From contig VSNM01000024.1 of the NCBI GenBank assembly GCA_009774245.1, forward strand, positions 1 through 64,000: a DNA stretch of 64,000 nt. Direction: 5' to 3'. Of the stretch, positions 1 to 8,999 are shown one piece after another. Under the pieces are notes generated by a model. It saw only the letters and a list, made by a program, of their open reading frames with translations. It was not told where the DNA came from and did no database searches. The DNA comes from Lachnospiraceae bacterium (lineage in GTDB: Bacteria > Bacillota > Clostridia > Lachnospirales > Lachnospiraceae). Each line of letters starts with the position of its first letter. Within the stretch, counting starts at the first letter, position 1. Both the position numbers and the translations under genes were made by a program.

Positions 1-51
1 TGCTCATTTTTTTGCAAACTCCCGAAAATAAAGGCTTTGAATAGAAAAAAC

Positions 52-74
52 AGGTAGTAGACTTGACACTACCT
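52..74 (+). promoter_or_regulatory. Hairpin in leader of the ECF S-component gene
   Basis: A 7-bp perfect inverted repeat (AGGTAGT / ACTACCT, 9-nt loop) lies just upstream of TTAACAATGAGGAGGA, which holds the Shine-Dalgarno of the next gene. Its position suggests control of translation or a small ligand-binding leader. A preQ1-I-like pseudoknot was considered but only three loop-tail pairs (UUG/CAA) can form. The upstream promoter is not visible. Confidence 0.3.
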
Positions 75-97
75 TTAACAATGAGGAGGAATTATTT

Positions 98-733
98 ATG
101 AACCAGAAAAATTCAACTGCCTACAAAATTGCCCTGACAGGTCTGATCGCTGCACTGTCCTATGTCGTCTTTACATTCCTGCAGATCAAGATCATGATTC
201 CCGGCACTGAGAGCGCCACGAGCATCCATCTGGGAAATGCGGTATGTGTGCTTGGCGCGCTGCTTCTCGGCGGTCCCCTAGGCGGCATCGGCGGCGCGAT
301 CGGCATGACAATCGGCGATCTGCTCGATCCCATATACATTATGTCCGCACCCAAAACCTTCATACTAAAATTGTGCATTGGTCTTGTCACCGGATTTGTC
401 GCACACAGGCTTGGAAAACTATCTGTCTGCAAGGATTCCAGGGCAGCCTTGAAATGGTCCCTGATCGCTGCAATCTGTGGTCTTGGCTTCAACATGGTCT
501 TTGATCCGCTGTTCAGCTACTGCTATAAGCTGATCGTTCTTGGCAAACCGATGGCGGAGCTGACACTGCTGCCAAACATCGCGACCACCACCATCAATGC
601 CGTCACTTCCACGATCGTGTCCGTCGCGGCCTACAATGCGCTCCGCCCGGCACTGAAAAAAGCCGGACTGCTTCCCGTCATCGGCAAATCAGCCGAAGGC
701 CGGAATCCAGACCACACAAAAAATGCTGCCTGA
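98..733 (+). CDS. ECF transporter substrate-binding S component
   Basis: A 211-aa hydrophobic protein with about six membrane segments. The central pattern of a Gly-rich stretch followed by IGMTIGDLLDP and APKTFILK is typical of S components of energy-coupling factor vitamin transporters (PF07155/PF12822-like). Such proteins bind a vitamin or precursor in the membrane and use a shared EcfA/EcfT module encoded elsewhere; no EcfA or EcfT gene is in the window. Substrate cannot be read from sequence. GAGGAGG precedes the ATG with good spacing. The gene stands alone, with a hairpin in front and an intrinsic terminator overlapping its stop codon. Confidence 0.75.
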   Translation: MNQKNSTAYKIALTGLIAALSYVVFTFLQIKIMIPGTESATSIHLGNAVCVLGALLLGGPLGGIGGAIGMTIGDLLDPIYIMSAPKTFILKLCIGLVTGFVAHRLGKLSVCKDSRAALKWSLIAAICGLGFNMVFDPLFSYCYKLIVLGKPMAELTLLPNIATTTINAVTSTIVSVAAYNALRPALKKAGLLPVIGKSAEGRNPDHTKNAA

Positions 734-746
734 CGGCAGCATTTTT
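721..746 (+). terminator. Intrinsic terminator, bidirectional
   Basis: The arms AAATGCTGCC and GGCAGCATTT with a 4-nt loop are followed by T-rich sequence on both strands. The hairpin contains the stop codon of the S-component gene (731-733) and lies just beyond the stop of the convergent chemotaxis gene, so it probably serves both. Confidence 0.8.
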
Positions 747-753
747 CATTATT

Positions 754-2469
754 TTATTCTAATGTAAACACTTCAATATTCTGTGACAATCCCTTTGAGG
801 TATCGACAATCTTGTCAACCTCTCCACTGCACTCATTGACAATCTGGCCAAGCTCCTGCATGGTAGCCGAAGTCTGCTGCGTGTTTGCCGCATTCTCCTC
901 CGCAATGGAAGCAAGACTCTGGACCGAATTGAGCACGTCAGACTTGAGCTCATTGAGCTTATCGATCTCACCCCTGATATTGTCCACGGCGCTGCTCACC
1001 TCGCCGATCTCCTGATTCAGGCTGTTAAACACAGTCTTCGTCGCTCCGAGCTCCTCACTCTGCTTATCCATCACCTCTGTGACGTTTTTCATCGTGCCGA
1101 CTGTCGTGTTGGAATTAGTGATCAGCATCGCGATAATCCCTGTGATGCGCCTCGCGGAATCCGCGGACTGCTCTGCAAGCTTCCTGATCTCATCCGCCAC
1201 AACGGCAAATCCCTTGCCGTGCTCACCTGCGCGCGCCGCCTCAATGCTTGCATTGAGCGACAGCAGATTCGTCTGGTCAGCGATGTCCGTGATCACATCT
1301 GCGGCCGCCTGAATATCCTGCGCCGACTGGTTGGTCATATTCGTCTGCTCAAACACCACATCAAACGCGTCCTTCGTCTCGTTGCTGGTTCTGATCAGAT
1401 CCTCAAGCGTACTCTCAACACTCCTGTTGTAATCGCGCATCTTGTCTGTATTCGCCACGAGCATCTCGACATTCTGTGCCGTGACTTCGACGGCATCACC
1501 CATGTGCTGAATCTTATTTCCCACGCTCGCGGTATCCTGCGCCTGCTGCGTGGAGCCTATCGCCATGTCCTCCACTGCTATGTTCACATCGCTGATATTG
1601 TTCGCCATCTTCCCAAAGGAGCCGGAGAATTCTTCGGAAACTCCGTCGAGATCTGACGCTGCGCCCTTGATCTGCACCACGATATTCGACAGGCCATGTA
1701 CCAGCTTCTCGACACTGTGTGCGATATCACCGATCTCGTCCGCCCTGCCCAGCAGTTTCCTCTCAACTTTCACGTTTAACTGACCGTCCGCAACCCGGTT
1801 CAGCTGGACGATGACGCTCTTAATCGCCCTGATCACAACATTGACAGACACGATCGCGGCCACAACGCCAATCACAAAAATCACGAAGAGAATCCCCGCA
1901 TTTTTCATGAAATTAGAATTATAGATTGCAGTGATCTCGCTCTTTTCCAGTCCCACAAAGGTCATACCGATGATCTCATCCGAATTGTACTGTATCAGCG
2001 GACTGTACATGGCATAGTAAGTCTTGCCGCTGATCTCTACATTTTCAGAGTAATAATCCTGTCCCTGTTTGACCACCAGATCGTAGATCGTCGGATCTGC
2101 CTCCGTTCCTATCATGCGGTTTCCTGCTCCATCCACAAGGCTTGTGGCAACTCTAATGTTGTCATAAAAAACCGTGACCTGCAGATCAACTTCCTGACTA
2201 AAATTATCAAAAAACTGTGTGTTGTCGCTGATATTTCGCTTGCCCTTGTAAAATTTGCCATTCGTATACATATACGTGCCCTGGGCAATATTCGCGACAG
2301 ATGTCTCAAAGGCATACTGCGCTGTCTTGAGCTCATGCTGGACCATCACATCAATAATGGAACTGCACGATGAACTGATACCTGCCACCGCCATTGCAAA
2401 CATCAATATTAAGGGAAATGCTGCCACAAGTACCAGACGCGGTGTCAGTTTTAATCCTTTTCTCTTCAT
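754..2469 (-). CDS. Methyl-accepting chemotaxis protein
   Basis: 571-aa transmembrane receptor. TM1 spans about residues 11-33, a roughly 155-residue extracytoplasmic sensor follows (single-Cache-like by size), TM2 is about 188-212, then a HAMP region and a cytoplasmic signalling domain. The hairpin-tip signature NLLSLNASIEAARAGE with KGFAVVADEIRKLAEQS is intact, so it should dock CheW/CheA. Ligand unknown. No other chemotaxis gene is nearby, as is usual for orphan receptors. GGTAGGGG precedes the ATG. The gene converges on the S-component gene and shares its terminator. Confidence 0.93.
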   Translation of the reverse strand: MKRKGLKLTPRLVLVAAFPLILMFAMAVAGISSSCSSIIDVMVQHELKTAQYAFETSVANIAQGTYMYTNGKFYKGKRNISDNTQFFDNFSQEVDLQVTVFYDNIRVATSLVDGAGNRMIGTEADPTIYDLVVKQGQDYYSENVEISGKTYYAMYSPLIQYNSDEIIGMTFVGLEKSEITAIYNSNFMKNAGILFVIFVIGVVAAIVSVNVVIRAIKSVIVQLNRVADGQLNVKVERKLLGRADEIGDIAHSVEKLVHGLSNIVVQIKGAASDLDGVSEEFSGSFGKMANNISDVNIAVEDMAIGSTQQAQDTASVGNKIQHMGDAVEVTAQNVEMLVANTDKMRDYNRSVESTLEDLIRTSNETKDAFDVVFEQTNMTNQSAQDIQAAADVITDIADQTNLLSLNASIEAARAGEHGKGFAVVADEIRKLAEQSADSARRITGIIAMLITNSNTTVGTMKNVTEVMDKQSEELGATKTVFNSLNQEIGEVSSAVDNIRGEIDKLNELKSDVLNSVQSLASIAEENAANTQQTSATMQELGQIVNECSGEVDKIVDTSKGLSQNIEVFTLE

Positions 2470-2602
2470 AAGTCCCCTACCTTTCCGTTTTTACCTAATG
2501 TTTTTGTGGGATATTTTCATTGGGTACTATCCTAATGTTATCATATTCCGTGGTTTTTTACAAGAATTTTCATTGTTGAGATGCAGTTTTTGTACAAAAA
2601 TT

Positions 2603-2686
2603 GAGTAGGGAAGAGCCATCTTCCCCTACTCGCGCGCCGGGTGTCCGTCATCTTGCTGACATATTTCATTTGGACGCCCGTGTGCA
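2603..2686. repeat. Dispersed palindromic element, family A, copy 1
   Basis: A GAGTAGGG...CCCCTACTC hairpin (2603-2631) is followed by a tail (2650-2686) containing TTGCTGAC, TTTCATTTGG and GCCCGTGTGC. The hairpin recurs at 9499 and 31086, in degraded form at 35805; the tail recurs at 40076-40120. It lies in the gap between the chemotaxis receptor start and the cysK stop. Confidence 0.65.
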
Positions 2687-2693
2687 ATCAAAA

Positions 2694-2727
2694 AAGCAGA
2701 CCATATTCCCTGATCTGCCTTTTTCTA
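2694..2727 (-). terminator. Probable terminator of metY-cysK
   Basis: On the minus strand GGCAGA and TCTGCT form a short stem followed by a run of six T residues, just after the cysK stop codon. Confidence 0.6.
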
Positions 2728-2741
2728 TGGTTCCTTACTTC

Positions 2742-3671
2742 TCAATCTGTAAAGAGCGGTGTAGAGTAATATCTGTCGCCGCTGTCCGGCAACAGCGCCA
2801 CGATCGTCTTTCCCGCATTTCCCGGCCGTTTTGCCAGCTGCAGAGCCGCGTAAAGCGCCGCTCCTGAGGAGATGCCGGTGAGGATTCCCTCCTTTTTTGT
2901 AAGTTCCTTCGCCGCCTCAAACGCCTGATCATTTTCAATCTGAATGATCTCGTCATAAATGCCAGTATCGAGCACGCCTGGGACAAATCCGGCTCCGATA
3001 CCCTGTATCTTGTGCGCGCCCGACTGCCCTCCTGACAGGACAGGTGAGCTGGCCGGCTCCACAGCCACAACCTTCACGCCCGCATTTTTTTCTTTCAGAT
3101 ACTTTCCGACGCCTGTGATCGTTCCGCCCGTGCCGACGCCCGCGACAAAGATGTCAACCCTGCCCTCTGTGTCCTCCCATATTTCCGGTCCCGTCGTCTC
3201 ATAATGCGCCTGTGCATTGGCCGGGTTGTCAAACTGCCCCGGAATATAAGCTCCCTCGATCTCACCTGCGAGCTCCTCCGCTTTCGCGATGGCCCCCTTC
3301 ATGCCCTTTGCGCCCTCTGTCAGGACGATCTCCGCTCCGTATGCTTTCAGAATATTTCTGCGCTCCACGCTCATGGTCTCCGGCATCGTGAAAATCGCGC
3401 GGTATCCTTTTGCCGCCGCGATCGCCGCAAGTCCGATGCCTGTGTTTCCGCTGGTGGGCTCTATGATCACAGATCCTTCCCTAAGCAGCCCTTTCTCCTC
3501 CGCGTCTTTGATCATATAATAAGCAGCCCTGTCCTTCACGCTCCCCGCCGGGTTTCTGTACTCGAGCTTTACGAGCACTGCTGCCCTCAGGTCATGCGCG
3601 CGCTCTATGTTGACCGCCTCCACAAGCGGTGTCTTTCCGATAATCTGTGTAAATCCTTTATATACTGCCAT
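2742..3671 (-). CDS. cysK: Cysteine synthase (O-acetylserine sulfhydrylase)
   Basis: PLP-dependent enzyme of about 309 aa making cysteine from O-acetylserine and sulfide. Visible motifs are GKTPLV near the N-terminus, NPAGSVKDRAA with the Schiff-base lysine, the substrate loop TSGNTGIGLA, the Gly-rich phosphate loop GVGTGGTITG and the C-terminal GISSGAA. Length fits the CysK family. The second ATG (3671) is chosen because AAGGA is 9 nt upstream; the first ATG (3677) leaves only 3 nt. It follows metY by about 40 bp in the same direction, so the two form a sulfide-assimilation operon. Confidence 0.93.
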   Translation of the reverse strand: MAVYKGFTQIIGKTPLVEAVNIERAHDLRAAVLVKLEYRNPAGSVKDRAAYYMIKDAEEKGLLREGSVIIEPTSGNTGIGLAAIAAAKGYRAIFTMPETMSVERRNILKAYGAEIVLTEGAKGMKGAIAKAEELAGEIEGAYIPGQFDNPANAQAHYETTGPEIWEDTEGRVDIFVAGVGTGGTITGVGKYLKEKNAGVKVVAVEPASSPVLSGGQSGAHKIQGIGAGFVPGVLDTGIYDEIIQIENDQAFEAAKELTKKEGILTGISSGAALYAALQLAKRPGNAGKTIVALLPDSGDRYYSTPLFTD

Positions 3672-3712
3672 TGTCATCTTTCCTTTTCAATTTCGTTTTA
3701 TTTTTCGTTTTA

Positions 3713-5020
3713 TTATGAGATGGCCCTGAATGCCTCGTCCAGATCTTCGATGATATCATCGATGTGCTCTGTGCCGATCGACAGGCGGATCGTGTTTGGC
3801 CTGATGCCCTGATCTGCCTTCTCCTCATCGCTAAGCTCGGCATGTGTCGTTGAGTACGGGTGAATGACGAGCGATTTCACATCCGCCACATTTGCGAGCA
3901 GTGAGAACAGCTCCAGATTGTCGATAAAGTCCTTTGCCTTCTGCTCGCCGCCCTTAATCTCGAACGTGAAGATCGAACCGCCTCCGTTCGGGAAATATTT
4001 CTTATAAAGCCTCTGCTGCTCCGGATCGGTCGTGACTGCCGGATGGTTTACCTTTTCCACGAGCGGATGTCCTGACAGATAAGCGACCACCTTCAGCGCG
4101 TTTTCCACATGGCGCTCCACGCGGAGTGAGAGCGTCTCAAGCCCCTGCAGGAAGATAAACGCATGGAACGGCGAGAGGGTAGCGCCTGTATCCCTCAGTA
4201 AAATGGCGCGTATTCTGGTGACAAACGCCGCCGGGCCGGCCGCGTCCACAAAGCTGATACCGTGATAGCTTGGGTTTGGCTCCGTAAACTGCGGAAACCT
4301 TCCGCTGGCCTTCCAGTCGAACTTTCCCGCGTCGACGATCACGCCGCCGATGGTCGTGCCGTGTCCTCCGATAAACTTCGTGGCGGAGTGAACCACGATG
4401 TCCGCGCCGTACTCGATCGGCCTGACCAGATACGGTGTCGCAAACGTACTGTCAACCACCAGAGGGAGCTTATGCGCGTGCGCGATCTCTGCGACGGCCT
4501 CGATGTCCGCGACCTCCGAATTTGGATTCCCGAGTGTTTCGATATAGAGCGCTTTGGTATTGTCCTGTATTGCCTTCTCAAAATTGCTGACGTCGAGCGG
4601 ATTCACAAATGTGGTTGTCACGCCATAGTCAGCCAGTGTGTGCGCGAGCAGATTGTATGTACCGCCGTAAATATTCTTCGCCGCAACGATGTGTCCGCCG
4701 TTCTGTGCCAGGTTCTGTATCGTGTAGGTGACTGCTGCTGCGCCTGACGCCACCGCCAGTGCCGCCACGCCTCCCTCAAGCGCTGCCATGCGCTGCTCGA
4801 AGATGTCCTCCGTGGGATTGGTCAGCCTGCCGTAAATATTACCCGCATCCTGCAGGGCAAACCGCGCTGCCGCGTGCGCGGAATTTTTGAACACAAACGA
4901 TGATGTCTGATAGATGGGCACCGCCCTTGCGTCCGTCACCGGATCAGGCGCTTCCTGTCCTACATGGAGCTGTAGTGTCTCAAACTTTAAGTTCCTGTCT
5001 GCATAATTCTTCTTACTCAT
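3713..5020 (-). CDS. metY: O-acetylhomoserine sulfhydrylase (Cys/Met metabolism PLP enzyme)
   Basis: 435-aa enzyme of the Cys/Met metabolism PLP family (PF01053). Starting FETLQLHVGQEAPDP and containing SATKFIGGHG (PLP lysine), SSFVF and a C-terminal SIGTEHIDDIIEDL, it resembles O-acetylhomoserine sulfhydrylases of 425-435 aa rather than the shorter cystathionine synthases and lyases. It would make homocysteine from O-acetylhomoserine and sulfide. AGGAG lies 6-7 nt before the ATG. It is first in the operon with cysK; a sigma-A promoter lies at 5083-5111. Confidence 0.9.
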   Translation of the reverse strand: MSKKNYADRNLKFETLQLHVGQEAPDPVTDARAVPIYQTSSFVFKNSAHAAARFALQDAGNIYGRLTNPTEDIFEQRMAALEGGVAALAVASGAAAVTYTIQNLAQNGGHIVAAKNIYGGTYNLLAHTLADYGVTTTFVNPLDVSNFEKAIQDNTKALYIETLGNPNSEVADIEAVAEIAHAHKLPLVVDSTFATPYLVRPIEYGADIVVHSATKFIGGHGTTIGGVIVDAGKFDWKASGRFPQFTEPNPSYHGISFVDAAGPAAFVTRIRAILLRDTGATLSPFHAFIFLQGLETLSLRVERHVENALKVVAYLSGHPLVEKVNHPAVTTDPEQQRLYKKYFPNGGGSIFTFEIKGGEQKAKDFIDNLELFSLLANVADVKSLVIHPYSTTHAELSDEEKADQGIRPNTIRLSIGTEHIDDIIEDLDEAFRAIS

Positions 5021-5082
5021 AATAATCTCCTCTGTTAATTTTCTGTATTCCTATTGAAATAGTATGTTTTAAGCATGTATGT

Positions 5083-5111
5083 ATCATACACCCATATTCC
5101 CAGTATGTCAA
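5083..5111 (-). promoter_or_regulatory. Sigma-A promoter of metY-cysK
   Basis: On the minus strand TTGACA, a 17-nt spacer and TATGAT precede metY by about 60 nt. The leader is too short for a SAM or T-box riboswitch. The spacer ends in a TGTATGATACATACA dyad that could be an operator. Confidence 0.7.
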
Positions 5112-5136
5112 TAGGATTTATTAGAAAAAATACAGT

Positions 5137-5165
5137 TTGACATTTTTCTGTTTTTTATATATATT
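5137..5165 (+). promoter_or_regulatory. Sigma-A promoter of the HAD phosphatase gene
   Basis: TTGACA, 17 nt, TATATT, about 30 nt before the ATG. Its -35 lies 25 bp from the -35 of the divergent metY promoter, so one bound regulator could affect both. Confidence 0.65.
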
Positions 5166-5198
5166 GAAGGGACGATAACACATAAGGAGTACATCATT

Positions 5199-5996
5199 AT
5201 GACAAGAAAAATTGCCTTTTTTGATATCGACGGGACACTGACCTCGGAGGTGGACGGACGCGTGCCCGAGGATGCGGCTGCGGCGATTGCCGAAGCGCGC
5301 AGGGGCGGCAATCTGATGTTTATCAACACAGGAAGATGTTTTCAGAATGTAGAAGCACGCTTCCGCGAGATTGGCTGGGACGGATATGTATGCGGCTGCG
5401 GCACGAATCTCTACTGCGGCGGGCAGGATGTGCTGCATGTCTCCCAGACACATTCCACAATCATGCGGATTCTGAACGCCGCGCGGCAGGCAGATGTAGA
5501 TATCCTGTTTGAGTCGCGGATTCAGGTGGCCTTTGACGTATCCCGCCCCCTGCATCACCCTGACGCAGTGCGCCAATATGAGTCCTTTGTCAGACACCAG
5601 TATGATATGCCGGAAGATCTGGAAAATCCGAACTTCTTTGCGGACAAGTTTGTCATCTGGTATCAGGAGGAAGAACAGCTGGCAGCCTTTCGCCGGACCA
5701 GCGACCGATGGTTTGCGTGCATCGACAGGGGCGGCACTTTTCGGGAATTTGTCCCGCATGGCTACTCCAAGGCATCGGGCATTCAGTATGTGCTGGATTA
5801 TTATGGTCTGGACCTGACAGACGCCTACGCCTTTGGCGACAGCAACAATGACCTGTCCATGCTCTCCTATGTCCCCCACAGCATCGCGATGGGTAATGCA
5901 TCGCCCGAAAGCCTCTTTGACCAGGTGGAGTACGTGACAGCCAAATCCAGCTGCGGCGGTATCCGGCAGGCGTTAGCGCACTATGGATTTCTATAA
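5199..5996 (+). CDS. Cof-type HAD-superfamily hydrolase
   Basis: 265-aa phosphatase. Motif I is FFDIDGTLTS (nucleophile and acid Asp) near residue 8, motif II lies in FINTGR, motif III is the Lys of YSKASGIQ, motif IV is FGDSNNDLSML. The large cap between motifs II and III is typical of the Cof/YidA type IIB group, which act on small sugar phosphates, FMN or PLP; the substrate is not predictable. AAGGAG precedes the ATG. Monocistronic, divergent from metY. Confidence 0.88.
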   Translation: MTRKIAFFDIDGTLTSEVDGRVPEDAAAAIAEARRGGNLMFINTGRCFQNVEARFREIGWDGYVCGCGTNLYCGGQDVLHVSQTHSTIMRILNAARQADVDILFESRIQVAFDVSRPLHHPDAVRQYESFVRHQYDMPEDLENPNFFADKFVIWYQEEEQLAAFRRTSDRWFACIDRGGTFREFVPHGYSKASGIQYVLDYYGLDLTDAYAFGDSNNDLSMLSYVPHSIAMGNASPESLFDQVEYVTAKSSCGGIRQALAHYGFL

Positions 5997-6001
5997 ACTT
6001 A

Positions 6002-6031
6002 TTGACACCTCTCCCTATAGTGCGTTATAAT
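6002..6031 (+). promoter_or_regulatory. Sigma-A promoter of the symporter gene
   Basis: Consensus TTGACA, 18-nt spacer, consensus TATAAT, about 70 nt upstream of the start codon. It begins a few bases after the stop of the HAD gene, so the symporter is separately transcribed. Confidence 0.8.
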
Positions 6032-6102
6032 GAACTCACTTTATTGCATAAAAGCGTTGAAGTGTTAAAGCATTCATTAATTTATAGGGAGGTCATTTCA
6101 TT

Positions 6103-7635
6103 ATGCTAATCAAAATGATATTACTGGTTCTATTCTTCGGCTGCATGATCGCAGTCGGTCTGTATGCCAGAAAAAGCGCGAACAGCATGACGGATTTCGT
6201 GCTTGGCGGGCGGAGCGTCGGACCATGGCTCTCAGCGTTTGCCTACGGCACATCTTACTTTTCCGCGGTCGTGTTCGTAGGATACGCAGGGCAGTTTGGC
6301 TGGAAGTACGGTCTGGCATCCACATGGATCGGACTTGGAAACGCGGTGATCGGCTCGCTGCTTGCGTGGGTTGCAATGGGCAGGCGCACACGCGTCATGA
6401 CGCATCACCTGGAGGTTGCGACGATGCCTGACTTTTTCGGAAAGCGCTATGACAGCAATATCCTGAGAGTCGTGGCCTCCGCGATCGCTTTCGTGTTTAT
6501 GATTCCATACACCGCCTCCGTGTACAACGGACTTTCCAGACTGTTTGGCATGGCTTTTGACATTCCGTATACAGTATGTGTCGTCACGATGGCAGTGCTC
6601 ACCGGTGTGTACGTGATTCTCGGCGGATATATGGCCACCGCGATCAACGACTTTATCCAGGGTGTCATCATGCTGTTTGGTATCGTGGCTGTCATCGGCG
6701 CTGTGCTTTCCGGACAGGGCGGATTTATCGAGGCTGTCAGAAAGCTCTCGGAGCTTCCATCCGATGTGCCTGTCACGCTGGGACAGCAGGGTGCCTTCGC
6801 ATCGTTTTTCGGCACCGATCCGCTGAATCTGCTGGGCGTCATCATCCTCACATCACTTGGCACATGGGGACTGCCGCAGATGGTCCACAAGTTCTATGCC
6901 ATCAAGAGCGAGAAGGCGATCAAGACCGGTACGATCGTGTCTACTTTCTTTGCCATCATCGTGTCCGGCGGCTGCTATTTCCTCGGCGGATTCGGACGGC
7001 TGTTTGACTCGCCGGCTCTGTATAAGGCGGACGGCTCTGTGATGTATGACGCCATCATTCCATCCATGCTGTCAACGCTGCCCGATATTCTGATCGGCAT
7101 CGTCATTATCCTGGTGCTCTCGGCTTCCATGTCGACGCTCTCCTCGCTGGTACTGACTTCGGCTTCGACGCTGACGCTGGACTTTATCAAGGGAAATATC
7201 GTGAAGGAGATGGATGACAAAAAACAACTGATCTACATACGCGTACTGATCGTATTTTTCATCGTGATCTCCGTCGTGCTGGCGCTGAACCCGCCCACCT
7301 TTATCGCACAGCTCATGGGTATCTCGTGGGGTGCGCTCGCAGGCGCTTTCCTCGCACCGTTCCTCTACGGCCTGTACTGGAAGGGTGTCACCAGAGCCGG
7401 TGTGTGGGCCAGCTTTATCTGCGGTGTGGGTATCACAGTGTCCAATATGTTTTTCAAATTCATCGCTTCCCCGATCAACGCGGGCGCGGCTGCCATGATC
7501 ATCGGACTGATCGTCACACCGGCTGTCAGCCTGATCACGCCGAAAATCGACCGTGGATTTGTCGACAAAATATTCAAGTGCTATGACAGCACCGCAAAGG
7601 TCTCCAGCAAGGAATATCTAAAAGAAGAAGTATAA
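6103..7635 (+). CDS. Sodium:solute symporter (SSS family)
   Basis: 510-aa integral membrane protein with about 13 hydrophobic segments. The N-terminal region with DFVLGGRSVGPWLSAFAYGTSYFSA and the later VLSASMSTLSSLVLTSAS belong to the SSS/SLC5 family (PutP, PanF and relatives), which couple Na+ to uptake of an amino acid, vitamin or organic acid. Residues SMSTLSSLVL match the conserved TM8 Na2-site region. Substrate unknown. GGGAGG precedes the ATG. The gene is isolated, with its own promoter and a strong terminator directly after the stop. Confidence 0.88.
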   Translation: MLIKMILLVLFFGCMIAVGLYARKSANSMTDFVLGGRSVGPWLSAFAYGTSYFSAVVFVGYAGQFGWKYGLASTWIGLGNAVIGSLLAWVAMGRRTRVMTHHLEVATMPDFFGKRYDSNILRVVASAIAFVFMIPYTASVYNGLSRLFGMAFDIPYTVCVVTMAVLTGVYVILGGYMATAINDFIQGVIMLFGIVAVIGAVLSGQGGFIEAVRKLSELPSDVPVTLGQQGAFASFFGTDPLNLLGVIILTSLGTWGLPQMVHKFYAIKSEKAIKTGTIVSTFFAIIVSGGCYFLGGFGRLFDSPALYKADGSVMYDAIIPSMLSTLPDILIGIVIILVLSASMSTLSSLVLTSASTLTLDFIKGNIVKEMDDKKQLIYIRVLIVFFIVISVVLALNPPTFIAQLMGISWGALAGAFLAPFLYGLYWKGVTRAGVWASFICGVGITVSNMFFKFIASPINAGAAAMIIGLIVTPAVSLITPKIDRGFVDKIFKCYDSTAKVSSKEYLKEEV

Positions 7636-7636
7636 T

Positions 7637-7663
7637 AAAAAGGCGGTTTCCAACCGCCTTTTT
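7637..7663 (+). terminator. Intrinsic terminator, bidirectional
   Basis: Perfect stem AGGCGGTT / AACCGCCT with a 3-nt loop, an A tract before and a T tract after. It can serve both the symporter and the convergent zinc-ribbon gene. Confidence 0.9.
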
Positions 7664-7679
7664 ATTATACTCAGAAATT

Positions 7680-8975
7680 CTAGCAGAAATCCGTGTGACG
7701 AATAATATATTTATTCATCCGCACAATTCCCCATGAACTATAGAGCCCGCAGGTAATCAGGGTGAGCAGCGCTATGATAATCCATTCGCCAAGAAATCCC
7801 AGACCGGAACCGCTGAATGTCAGCCTGCGGTTGTTGATGATCTGATGCTTTGTGTCCCATCCCTGAAGCATACACATTACCCACGGGCTTGCGATACCGC
7901 AGGTCAGCAGGACCAGCAGCCCGCCTAACAGACTATATCCAAAATACTGAAAACTGTTTCCATCAAAGGAGGACGCCCCTGTGTTGGGCATGACAGGCTC
8001 CCCGTCAATATATGTATGCCCCAGCTCCCACTTTCTCAGTGCGACATGCGCAAAAAATGTGTATATGCCGCAGGTGATGACTGTCAGAATCTCCCAGAGA
8101 ATCCAGTGCCCCAGCAGCGAAGCTCCTGTGCCGTCAAACGTCAGCCGCCTTCCGTTGATCACTGTATGGCTGATTCGCCACTGATATATCTTACAGATCA
8201 TCCACGGCGCTGCGATGCCGCACGTAACGGCGCTGACCAGTCCTGCCAGCAATGTGTAACCAAACAATTCAATACCGCTTCCGTCAAAATAGGAACTTGT
8301 CGGGGACGCCATTCCAGCACGCTCCAAATCCTTTGTCGTCGGATATTTCGCACGATAGTCCCGATAATACTGACGGTACATCTCAAAAGCCACGCGCGGA
8401 TTCATGGCAGAATCCATCGGGTTCCCCAAAATCGTAATCCGCGAGAGCATTTCAAGCCCAAGGGCAACAGATATCAGACCAAAAATCCATGCCACAGCAG
8501 TCCACGAAAATGCAATTCCAAGACACGAGATAAAAGCAGCAACGGTCGCTGCAGGCGCAACCCACACCTTCACTAAATTAATATCCTTGGTCTTAACCGC
8601 CACATACACAAGTCCTCCTGCCGCTGCCAGCACTGCGATGCAAAAGACAAACTTCAACAGACCGACTATGATCCTGCCGATTGTGTACCCCAGTCCATAA
8701 TATCCAAACAGCAGTAAGAACAGCCACCCGACGATTCCCACTACCAGCATCATGACGACCGGAACCAGCGCTGCCACAGGCGCATATCTCTCGATATTCT
8801 CCATCGTGAGATACTCCCTCCAGTCTTTCTTCGGGTTCTGATTACCGCCTGCGCCCGCTTGTCCGAAGCTGTTTCCCGGGCCGGCGCCGCCTCCATCCTC
8901 GCAGGGACGCCCGCATCCGGGGCAAAAGCTCATCCCATCCTTAACCTCCTGGCCGCAAAATTTGCAAAACCTCAT
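7680..8975 (-). CDS. Zinc-ribbon DUF898-like membrane protein with four internal repeats
   Basis: About 431 aa. It opens with a zinc ribbon (CKFCG ... CPGCG, residues 3-22), then a Gly-rich linker, four hydrophobic segments, and a C-terminal half with four copies of a roughly 45-residue unit. Each unit carries F-x-G-x-(G/S), a membrane helix, (I/V/L)TCGI or LTCGI/L, an aromatic residue, and H-T/Q-x-I. This arrangement is like DUF898 (YjgN-type) proteins; function unknown. The upstream ATG (8993) is rejected because the best Shine-Dalgarno, GGGAGG, lies inside that extension 8-9 nt before the ATG at 8975. Gene 9000-9380 precedes it by 24 bp and is probably co-transcribed. Confidence 0.8.
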   Translation of the reverse strand: MRFCKFCGQEVKDGMSFCPGCGRPCEDGGGAGPGNSFGQAGAGGNQNPKKDWREYLTMENIERYAPVAALVPVVMMLVVGIVGWLFLLLFGYYGLGYTIGRIIVGLLKFVFCIAVLAAAGGLVYVAVKTKDINLVKVWVAPAATVAAFISCLGIAFSWTAVAWIFGLISVALGLEMLSRITILGNPMDSAMNPRVAFEMYRQYYRDYRAKYPTTKDLERAGMASPTSSYFDGSGIELFGYTLLAGLVSAVTCGIAAPWMICKIYQWRISHTVINGRRLTFDGTGASLLGHWILWEILTVITCGIYTFFAHVALRKWELGHTYIDGEPVMPNTGASSFDGNSFQYFGYSLLGGLLVLLTCGIASPWVMCMLQGWDTKHQIINNRRLTFSGSGLGFLGEWIIIALLTLITCGLYSSWGIVRMNKYIIRHTDFC

Positions 8976-8999
8976 TTCCTTGTCCTCCCTCATCTCATC

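Noticed and set aside
52..97. preQ1-I riboswitch before the ECF S-component gene
   Set aside because: The stem and a TTAACAA tail look similar, but the A-rich tail and loop pairing of preQ1-I are not satisfied.
5121..5879. 252-codon minus-strand frame opposite the HAD phosphatase
   Set aside because: Shadow of a gene with all HAD motifs and its own promoter on the plus strand.
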